Program-made: the position numbers and the translations under genes | NCBI RefSeq assembly: GCF_001039355.2 | Contig: NW_019775550.1 | Coordinates: 1-52,412, forward strand | Length of the DNA stretch: 52,412 bases | Reading direction: 5' to 3' | DNA from: Lingula anatina | Taxonomy: Eukaryota > Brachiopoda > Lingulata > Lingulida > Lingulidae | Shown: positions 43,440 through 52,412 of the stretch, in pieces | Position numbering within the stretch: position 1 is the first letter of the stretch | Layout of the letters: the number at the start of each line of letters is the position of its first letter | Notes under the pieces: generated by a model | What the model saw: the letters and a program-made list of their open reading frames with translations, nothing else | Database searches by the model: none | Told to the model about the DNA's origin: nothing

Positions 43440-46145
43440 TTAATCTTTTAATATGTTTGCATTCAGTGAGAGTTGGATCAATCTATGTAGACTCAAGACC
43501 AATAGCCTCTTTGGAAAATAGTCCTAGGAGAAGTTTGATGAAAAATTTCATAGGTCTTTATATTTTATCTTATCTTTTGACTAGTTTTCTAAAAAAAAAG
43601 AAATACACAAAACCAGCCTTCAGAAGTTCTGATCTTTCTTGTTTCATTTCTACCTCATTGTCTATCAGGGGAACAATGGCCACAGAAACAGAACTAAAAA
43701 CTGGTCTTTGGATCATTGTAATTTCTTACCTGTAGAATGTTTTTTTTCTACGTGTATACTATCATTATAAAAGATATTTCTTTACTATTGTAATAACAAG
43801 CTGCTATAAGATTCTTTAAATATTTTTATGCAACAAGCCTAATTTGACCATCAAAGCAAAATTGTAAATTTACTAGTATGAAAACTTACATAAATAAATT
43901 AATTAATAACTGAAAGAATCGATATTTATCAGAGTTGAAAATATACAACTATTGAGTGCTTTTGTTGAAATGACTTTATAACTGCGAACAATGCTTTTTG
44001 TATGCTACATTAGTGTCATAGATATTATTTGTCTCAAACAGCTTTTTATTGATGTGTTAAAATTATCTGTGATGTTATAGTGCAAGTGAAAGTTGGCAAG
44101 GTGCTTTATTTTACTTATGTCAAAGTCAAAGGGGAATTTGTTATTTAATTCAATTCAGTAATAATTGGCCTTAGTTTTCATATTTCTTTTTTGCGTTGCA
44201 TAAAAAATGACTTTTCACTAAGTCCTAGGTAAATTGCAAAAGCTTACACTTTCGTATTGCTTACAAGCTAAAATAAGTGAAAAATTGGTAAGATAATTTG
44301 TTTGTAACTTGTACCAATATTTTTTTCATTATTTTTTTCATGATTGTTTCTGCATTTTCTTGCATTGTTGTGTTGTTACTGTTATTTTGTTCATTAATTT
44401 ATGTTTGAATGGTCTACATAAGCATTGAATCAGTCTTTTGAAATGACCTGGCCTTAGAATATTATATAATAAAAGATACACAAGTGGTTTGGTCAAGTAT
44501 TTTTATTTTTAATATTTAGTGGAAAATAGTTTCTATTTTGTAATAACAAGTGAACACTGAAATATAATTATAAATATTGAAAAATTACTTCTATTAATAA
44601 ATATTGAACACATATAATAATGTTAGTTATATCACCTTATAACAAAAACACTCGGCTTCCAAAATGGCATAATAATGTCATATTTGCTATGTTTCTATTT
44701 TCTCCCCTGCATTTAACCCATGTTCTAATGGCTCCAGAAAAAAAATTTGAGATATCTTTTAACCTTAAGGTCACTGTAGCAAAAGCAAATTTTACCCACT
44801 CGCATTGCATTTTGTTGAGATTTTTAAAAGCCTCAGTTTAACAATCTTCTTGCCTTAAGTTCACAGAAGCAAATTCTAGCTTTTACTCACATTGAATAAA
44901 GCAGTCAAACATTTAACAATGTGTATACAGCAAAATATACTATACATGAAAACCAGCAAAAATTTACCCTAGCAGTAAACAAAGTGTGAATGCAATCCTA
45001 CAGATCGTAGAGTTTAACAGTCTGGATGAGACTGAAATTTACAGCAGATTTTTTTCTTCCATTTTTCACATGCTGAAAAACTAAAAAAATTTCAACCTTA
45101 CACTATGAATGGAGCAATGACTGCTGATTCATCAGTATTTGCCCAGAATTTTTGGTCAGCTCATGTTTTTGCTCAGCTAAATTCAATGCCATATATTAAT
45201 TTGAAAAGTCTTAAAAAGTATGTTCCAATGACTAATACAGGTACATTACTGTTAATCTGTCAATATAATTTTTTTGATAAAAAAATACACCTTTTTGTAA
45301 GAGACCAAAAATATTCTACCTTTGAAGTGTTACATTTCTTCAGAAATGCTTTCCTTTTTTGTCAGTATACAAGAGACCATCACAGCAGTTAGTCTGAATT
45401 CTAAATTATAGTGAAAAAAGCACATCTCACAAGTACATTTGTTACACCCTGTAATTGACAGAGATATCTCTTTTTAGTAAAGGCAACTTCAATACACAGA
45501 CAGCTGCCTCAGTTTAACCATCGAAAATCCGAGTGCAATTCCAGAACAATTAATTGTCTTTGTTCGAGTCTCTTTGTCATTCAGCACAAACTCATCCTCC
45601 TATTTTTGACAGAGTGAGGATCAAATTACCTTTGTCAGATAAAAAAGTGGAATGAATTAAATCATCCAAATGAAGAATACGTGTCATTCCTTTGCTCTTA
45701 TACTGGATAGCTGTATCGCAATCCATTTGTTAGGTAACATCAATATCATGTCTATCCATCTTGCACCATTTTGTATGACTAATAATGGGACTCGGAGGGG
45801 GGGGGGGGGGAGAAGGGGATGCTCCCCTTTCTTTGGCATGTAAGAAGGGCTCCAACATAATGCAATCATTGTCACTAAGTTGTTGACCCAAGATAAGCTG
45901 GATAAAGCTCTGCAACTGTGGCTGGCATATCTATACCAAGCCTGTACGTGTTTTTATGAGTTTCAGACTAATGGCGTGCTAATCCAAACTCATTTCAGGT
46001 CCTCTTCAAACACAACGTCTTGACTGGACCACTTTTGGCCCTACATCACAATATAAAGTGGATCCAAAATATCACTTCTGGATAATGCCCCATCTCAGAA
46101 TTTTTTTTAGTCCTTCCAAATAAAATGAATATTTAAAGTGCATAT

Positions 46146-46342
46146 CTAATAACATATAATATCTCCATCTAGCTTCTTCTTCCTGCCTTCGGCATAAAAC
46201 TGGAATTCCAAATTTTGCATCCTCTTTCCGAGGTCAGTATTCAGTCTGCTGCCGTAATTTCCAGAGTTTGTGTTTGGGACGTTATCAGAGAAACGAGTGG
46301 CTGTTTCTGGGAGAGGTTCCTTCTCTTTTGGGTTACCCTGTA

Positions 46343-46394
<52 letters not shown>

Positions 46395-47238
46395 CAATTC
46401 ACTGAAACTTAGTATTATGGTTTTTGTGTTGACATACATAATATTATAAAAATTACAATAAATATTAAGTCACAGAAACTTAATATATACAAGTTTTAAC
46501 ATATTAAAATATGTGTATGGGTGTGTATGTGAGTGTTTAGAGGTGGGGGGGGGGAAGGAATGAACTATCGGTGCATGTCTGAATAATTCACCTCCAACAT
46601 ATTTCTTTAATGAAACTATTTTTTAAATTCTACATTTAGTTAATTTTTACTCTTTTCCTGTTGTATTAGAACGCTTAGCAGCTGAATAAATTGAATGGGA
46701 GAGAATTGAGTAATAGCTGTACTGTAAGTAGTTAGCTACTAGTATATATATAAAATTCAGAATGCATGTACGTGAGAGATGTGGGTTGTAAAAAAAGGAG
46801 TGAACATTAAATCCTTTATTTTATTAATACAACTCCCGCGTTTTAAATTTATTCATAATATTTTCAATTTTAAAGTTGTGCTAGCGCTGAGCAAAAGGAT
46901 TCGGGGTGTTTGGAGAGGCTTGAGAAATAAATAATAATAAAATAAAAAATCTAAATCATTAAATGAGTGCCTACCTTAGGGTCAAACTCAGTCAAAAAGC
47001 CCCAGTTTTCACTCCACTGCTTAGCTCCAGTGGTCTCCTTGGCCACACTCTGCTTCCAGATCGTATCCTGGGTCACTTGGTCGCACTTCTCGTAGTCGGC
47101 ATTGGAGTAGGCCTTGGAAGGTTCGGCGAAGTTCGTCTGGACCTTCGAGTCCGTTGGTATGCACCGGTCGTGGTAAGCACTAGTGGAACGATTTTGAGTT
47201 ATTGGAAAACGATAACCAGCTGAAGTTGTTCTATCCAT
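46146..47238 (-). CDS. CIMIP5: Ciliary microtubule inner protein 5 (C2orf50 homologue), two exons
   Basis: Exon 1 is 46975-47238 and exon 2 is 46146-46337, joined in phase 0, giving 151 residues (human C2orf50 is about 160). The diagnostic blocks are in order: an RTTSAGYRFP start, DTIWK.SVAKE, W.ENWGFLTEFDPKGNPKEK, LP...FSDNVPNTNSG, YGSRLNTDLG and a basic EGRKKKL end. C2orf50/CIMIP5 is one of the small proteins that line the inside of axonemal doublet microtubules, so expression in ciliated cells or sperm is expected. It has no membrane segment or signal peptide. An (ATA)n tract sits next to the exon 2 acceptor. Confidence 0.9.
46346..46394. repeat. (TAA)n microsatellite
   Basis: About sixteen TAA units next to the CIMIP5 exon 2 acceptor. 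Confidence 0.95.
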
Positions 47239-49038
47239 TTTTTCGGGAACAACTTCTAGTTCTAGACTTTTCTAAATGTAATAGTATGGAAATAAGCTGG
47301 AGAACCCTTAAAAGCTGTTGCCGTCTGCTTGTCGTGTACTTCGGTACACGGTAGCTAATTTAGCTAATTTCACGGTAGTATAATGATGTCACAGTCTTCC
47401 TGCTGTTATATAAGCCCAACTGAACGCAGGTTTATGCACTGCCGACAGGTAAGTCCATAAATTTTCCGAGTCAATAAAAGTAACTACAGTGTACCTGTCT
47501 CCGTAAGATCGCGTGCCACTAAAGCTCAATTAGATAGATTATTCCTTCGTAAATCCTTTAAATCCTAATGATATCCACCTCGAAATGATACGGTTAATAC
47601 TCCCAAAACGCTATTGTTCTTATTTCTTCGAAATTCTTTCGAGTTTTTGCGAATAATCTTTGAGCTGTCAGCGGCTTAGCAGTCCTTCAATCAATCAAAA
47701 TAGAAAATGGCTACCGTGCAGACAAGTGCGTGTGACGTCATTGTTGACAGGTCACTAAGGAGACGACAACAAACCTTCGTGAGTTCTCGCGAGACCATAC
47801 ATAATACCCACTGTATAACGCTACTATACATGTTTACCACACTTAATGAAATATGTTAAAACCGCATGAAATAACCAGTAAAATTAAATAACATTAACAA
47901 CAATGAGAAACATTGTTAAATGAAATTTTAAAAGGCATTGGGTTCAGTGATGCGAGTCGGGGGTGAGTGAGCGGGTTAGAGGGTGTGTGTGTGTGGGGGG
48001 GGGGGGGGGNTATATAGTCAAATGCCTGTGTGGGTGTACAGATGTACAGATTATCTGTGTCTCGGTTGTGTACTTGATAGTAATAATTATATATATAGTT
48101 TTGAGTTATTGATCATATATTTTTATAATACAGGTATTCACGAGGCGTCTTGCTGATGTGGGCACCGGATGACCACACACACTCGTTTCTCGAGATACGG
48201 TATGCTGTTATACATGTGGTACTACTAGCTAAGCTATTGACAATACAAGCAAATATAAGATGTATTCAACAATGCTCAATTTTCAATGTCGGTTGGTACG
48301 CTGCGAATACAAGGGGACATCGTAGCTATTGGGAGTATTTGGCTACGATTATGTGCACATTGCTCAATATATATTGCTTAATAGGCAATGACGGGGAACT
48401 AAACTCCTATTATTATTCGCTCATGTCACAAACACAAAAAGGGCCCCCAGGTGTCCCAGCCGACATGTGTAAAATAGAACATACCGATATTTTACAGTTT
48501 GTAACAACAATACAATCACCGTGTCTGTGCACGTGACCGATGGCTAGTTGATGTACGCAAGCGTCGTGAGTGTTACCGCTGCCTTGTCTTTTCTAGGACT
48601 TGTGATACGTCCTAGGTATTTTGTAGTGATGACTCGTGTATTGTGGATATGTGTGTGTGTGAATGTATGTGTTAGTGTGTATGTCAAAATGGACAGTTTA
48701 CAGCTCATGTTTTTCTGTGTAAGTGAAAGGGAGTACCTAGCAAGTGTAAGTGCGAGAGTTTCTAAGGGTACGCCCTTACCTCGAATAAGCTGTTGTACTA
48801 CAGTATAAGATAGCCTACAATGACAAATTATGTTAATTTTAATTTTTCTCTTATACTTGTCCACTAGTATAATTAATGTGTACTTATTGCATTATATTTG
48901 TATGTTGATGATAGGTGGAGCTATTTGGAAGAACGGTGCCAATCTGGTGGTGGTAAAAAGTTGTTTCGAGGTAAGAGCGATGAAAAACAAAATAAGGGAA
49001 AAAGCTAACCTCGACATTTATTAGAGCCGTATTTTCAA
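47239..49038. other. Intergenic region and probable LINE 5' part
   Basis: It contains the divergent promoter signals at 47407-47449, a G-tract with an 'n' at 48010, and from about 48134 non-repetitive sequence that may be the LINE 5' UTR or a decayed ORF1. A frame at 48150-48536 is open, but I recognise nothing in it. Confidence 0.4.
47407..47448 (+). promoter_or_regulatory. TATA box and possible non-coding first exon, divergent from CIMIP5
   Basis: TATATAAG lies at 47407-47414. About 25-30 bp later a start site would fall near 47437, and a perfect donor CAG|GTAAGT follows at 47448/47449. An acceptor (TATAATACAG) lies at 48133. Together these suggest a plus-strand transcript starting 170 bp from the CIMIP5 start codon. 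This is an inference from signals alone. Confidence 0.4.
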
Positions 49039-51330
49039 ATGACAAATTGTATTAAGATTGTTTCCGTTAACTGCCAGGGCCTTGGGGATAGACAAAAAAG
49101 GAAAGACATATTTTCTTATTTAAGACAACAGAAATATGATATCCTATGCCTACAAGACACACATTTTACGTCAGAAATAGAATCAAGGGTTAGGTCTGAG
49201 TGGGGATATAAGGCCTATTTTAGCTCGTACAGGTCGAACTCGAGGGGCGTCGCTATACTTTTAAATAACACCGCCGATGTTAAAGTAATCAGTGAAAAAA
49301 AAGACGATGCGGGTAACTTTCTATTACTAAATTGTTTATTAGAAGATAGAAAAGTGACATTGATCAATATATATGGTCCAAATCTTGATTCTCCCGACTT
49401 CTATAAACAGATAGAATTGGCGCTACAGGATACCGATAATGAGTACTCTATTATCTGCGGTGATTTCAACTTGGTTTTAAATCCAGAAATAGATTATGAT
49501 CAGACATATCGACAAATAAACAACCCAAAAGCAAGGAAAAAAGTATTAGAACTTATTGAAATTTACGATTTAGTTGATGTGTATAGAGAACAACATGAAT
49601 ATTATAAGAGATATACTTGGAGGAGAAAAAATCCCATTAAACAAGCGAGACTAGATTTTTTCCTTGTGACAGAAAACCTTGTAAGAAGTATTAAAAATTC
49701 ATATATCGAATCGAGTTATAGATCCGACCACTCCATTGTGGGGATTAATATTGAATTTAACCCATTTAGGAAAGGTAAAGGGTTATGGAAATTCAATAAT
49801 TCTCTGCTTGATGATTTAGAATATATAGACAATATAAAACAACTTATTAATAATATAAAAATCCAGTATGCACTTCCTGTCTATAACCTAAATAATATCA
49901 GCTCAATTCCGGACTCTGACATACAGTTTACCGTAAATGATCAACTTTTTCTTGAGACCCTACTTATGGAGATCAGGGGCAAAACCATTTCCGTTTCATC
50001 TTATAAGAAAAAACTAGTTGATGACAGAGAAAAAAAATTGATAACAGAAATAAGTAATTTGGAGAGAAATTACAATCTAAACGCAAATAATATAGAGAGA
50101 TTACAAGAGGAACTAAAATACATCAGGGAAAATAAAATAAGGGGTAGTATGATAAGATCCAGGACAAAGTGGCTGGAAGAGGGTGAAAAACCCACTGAAT
50201 ATTTTTTAAACCTAGAAAACCGAAATTTCACTTCAAAAATAATACCCAAGATAGTTAAAGATAACGGAGAAGAAATTACTACCCAAACATTAATTTTAAA
50301 AGAAATTAAATGCTACTACGAACAGTTATTTGCAGAGTCTAATGAAGTGATTGATGTTGACTTAAGCACAATTTTACCGCACAATTATCCATTGAGGCTC
50401 ACAGACGTTGAGTCAAGTGAACTAGAGGGTATAATTAGTCTAAATGAAGCCTCCCAAATTCTGAAAAAAATGAAAAGTAATAAGAGTCCAGGCTCGGATG
50501 GGTTCACTGTCGAATTCTTCAAGGTATTCTGGTCACAGCTCGGCAATTTTGTTGTTAGATCCATAAACTGGGGTTACTCGACTGGCCAGCTTTCAATTAC
50601 ACAGCGACAAAGTGTAATTACGTGTCTCCCTAAGGGTGAAAAGCCCAAGCAATACTTGAAAAACTGGAGACCGATCTCTTTGTTAAACGTTACCTATAAA
50701 ATAGCCTCCGGAGTCATAGCATCCAGAGTCAAGAAATACCTGGGCAAACTTATTTCAGACGATCAATGCGGTTTCATATCCGGGAGATACATCGGGGAAA
50801 GTATCCGTACTGTATACGATATTATGCAATACACAGAAGATAACGATATTCCTGGAATGTTAGTGCTATTAGATTTCGAAAAGGCCTTTGACGCTGTGTC
50901 GTGGAAATTTATTGACAGGGTACTAGTTTTTTTTAATTTTGGTGAAAGTATTATTAAATGGATAAATATTTTTAATAAGGGTGCACAAGCAGCAATAAAT
51001 CAAGGAGGCAATCTCTCAGAGTCCTTTTACATTAAAAGAGGTTGCAGGCAGGGAGACCCAATAGCCCCCTATTTGTTTATTTTATGCGCAGAAATACTCT
51101 CAATAATACTTAAGAATAACAAAAATATAAAAAGTATCACTATTGATGACGCCCCCATTTTATTAACCCAATACGCAGACGATACGACTGTGATGCTTGA
51201 TGGCTCAGAAAAGTCTTTATCCGAACTTATGATTGAATTAGAGAAATTTTCAAAAATATCAGGGTTGAAAATAAACAAAGATAAAACAAAAATAGTATGG
51301 ATAGGACGTATGAAGTTCAGTAATTTAAAA
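49039..51330 (+). mobile_element. L1/Tx1-type LINE ORF2: endonuclease and reverse transcriptase, 3'-truncated
   Basis: A single frame of about 764 codons reaches the 'n' at 51331. An AP-type endonuclease comes first: VNCQGLGD, LCLQDTHF, an IYGPN block, CGDFNLVL, ARLDFF and SDHSIV. The usual Glu of the LQETH motif is Asp here. A linker is followed by the reverse transcriptase: NWRPISLLNV, LDFEKAFDAVSW, GCRQGDPIAPYLF, the YADD catalytic box and SGLKINKDKTK. The order and motif style match the L1/Tx1 group. No ORF1 is clear upstream, and the end of ORF2 and the 3' tail are missing at the join. The frame is intact, so the copy is relatively young. Confidence 0.9.
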
Positions 51331-51523
51331 NAAGAGGAATACATTTTTGGTAAGTCTGGGATACTTATGGGAAACCATGCACCGCCAAACCAAACCTGTA
51401 AGCGAAATGCAAGAAATATTAGCATAACACAATGACTTATCTGTTGTGAACATTTCGATTACAAATGTAGAACAGAGATAACAATGACCACGGCTCTGGA
51501 TTGTTTTGCTTAGAATTCTGACG

Positions 51524-51549
51524 CGAGAGAGAGAGAGAGAGAGAGATAA

Positions 51550-51581
<32 letters not shown>
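51524..51581. repeat. (GA)n microsatellite
   Basis: GA-rich tract, interrupted, next to the VWD-like exon. Confidence 0.9.
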
Positions 51582-51658
51582 GTGGAATCAGGAACGTAGA
51601 AAATTGCTAGCTCCAAAAAGTGTTCGCTGTATTCAATATTATTAGAAAGAAGACTCAC

Positions 51659-51912
51659 AAACAAGTCGACATCCGACCCCAATGTAGCTCTGAAGTAAAG
51701 ATCAGTTGGAAACTTCACGTATACTTCTTTGATGCGTGTGGCCACGTCACCTGGTTTACGTAACTCATGCTCCGTTAGCACCCACGTGCGGTTACCTTTC
51801 CAGGGCAAGAACATTACGCCGTATTGATCAACAGGAGAGTTGTACGTAAAGGTTTTGTGATCGAAAGTGTCGTACCTAACATCGCCGTGAGCCAAACAGA
51901 CAGTATCCGCAA
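51659..51912 (-). CDS. Internal exon with a VWD-like (von Willebrand type D) domain start
   Basis: On the minus strand an acceptor (TTTATGTAG) precedes 51912, and a GTGAGT donor follows 51659. The frame reads VCLAHGDVRYDTFDHKTFTY, matching the opening of VWD domains (C-x2-x-GDPHYxTFDG). The canonical Pro of GDPHY is Val, and the Cys expected a few residues after the Phe is absent, so the fold may be atypical. The rest (VLTEHELRKPGD, VYVKFPTDLYFRA) is compatible with beta strands of the domain. VWD domains occur in secreted or surface glycoproteins. Flanking exons are outside the window or not recognised. Confidence 0.6.
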
Positions 51913-52412
51913 CTACATAAACAAAAACAATTATATAAACCAATTTTAATTCCTTATGCTATCAGTCATAGAATACGTGTTTTAGTTTCAAATTGCTAAA
52001 GCAATAGTATTAATCAAGGTTCTTGCTCTGCTGCGTAAAAAGTGAAAAGGGTGAAAATTATTTTTTCAATTATGCCGTTTCGCTTCCACCCCACACCAAC
52101 AGATATTTTCAAAGCTCGAGATAATGAAATGGTCATAGCTTTTTGAAGCCTCCGACGGATGTAAAATAGATATTTTTCTCCTGTTATACGTAGATTATTT
52201 AATACTTCATTTTAGTAAAAAAAAATACCCTTTTGACTGAAATGATAAACATTTGAGTGATTAGAACATATTTTAATCTCGTTTTAAAGCACCTCTCTAT
52301 TTCACAAATAGCGGACGTTAAGCACTTGCATGCCAAAACGTCCAACATATTTTTCGGTTGCCGCAATCACAATGAACCTGCATAACAGTAATCGTCAATC
52401 AAACGCGTCATG
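51913..52412. other. Presumed intron, no features recognised
   Basis: AT-rich sequence upstream of the VWD-like exon on the minus strand. No frame or repeat stands out. Confidence 0.4.

Larger units (their letters stand above)
42946..46145. other. ABHD3 3' UTR and intergenic sequence
   Basis: Apart from the MITE at 43254-43439, two candidate AATAAA signals for ABHD3 (43075 and 44468) and a G-tract near 45799, I see only AT-rich sequence. No frame has recognisable protein features. The part next to 46146 should be 3' UTR of the minus-strand CIMIP5 gene. Confidence 0.5.

Noticed and set aside
45105-45392. 95-codon frame in the ABHD3-CIMIP5 interval
   Set aside because: No recognisable motif, no splice support, and AT-rich composition like the flanks.
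48150-48536. 128-codon frame upstream of the LINE
   Set aside because: No protein family is recognised and composition is like random AT-rich sequence; it may be part of the LINE 5' region.

Overview
This window is animal nuclear DNA. Genes are broken into short exons with GT-AG introns, intergenic sequence is AT-rich and full of microsatellites, and there are many small DNA transposons plus an L1/Tx1-type LINE. The gene set (a multi-finger BTB zinc-finger protein, ADRM1, ABHD3, the ciliary protein C2orf50/CIMIP5, a VWD-like exon and an actinoporin-like gene) fits an invertebrate, perhaps a marine one. I cannot fix the phylum from sequence alone. Six single 'n' bases (10222, 22059, 30590, 36340, 48010, 51331) look like assembly joins, and two of them separate near-identical direct duplicates.

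Layout. 1-836 is the 3' exon of a C2H2 zinc-finger gene (+). 837-3521 is intergenic and holds two copies, short and long, of one non-autonomous transposon, each with a perfect 8-bp target duplication. 3522-13215 is an eight-exon BTB/AT-hook/18-finger transcription factor (+) whose introns carry a foldback element, Harbinger-like MITEs, a TTAA-type MITE and a hAT-like element. 16816-17868 is an intronless gene (+) for a protein of the bacterial Cj0069/DUF6815 type, a horizontal-transfer candidate. 22186-27539 is a five-exon secreted actinoporin-like pore-former gene (+) with two minisatellites and a possible extra terminal exon in its introns.

28274-35653 is ADRM1/Rpn13 (-, nine exons), the proteasomal ubiquitin receptor, with a 2.46-kb transposon in an intron. 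It is head-to-head with ABHD3 (+, exon 1 at 35958 or 37767, stop at 42945), an alpha/beta hydrolase. The 304-bp shared promoter and the first exons of both genes lie in a 1.8-kb direct duplication split by one 'n'. 46146-47238 is CIMIP5 (-, two exons). A TATA box followed by a splice donor on the opposite strand suggests a divergent transcript. 49039-51330 is a LINE endonuclease/reverse-transcriptase ORF. 51659-51912 (-) is an exon with a VWD-like domain.

The genes do not form a pathway. The clearest functional arrangement is the ADRM1-ABHD3 bidirectional promoter. The most unusual content is the neighbouring pair of a bacterial-type intronless gene and a secreted pore-former gene at 16.8-27.5 kb.
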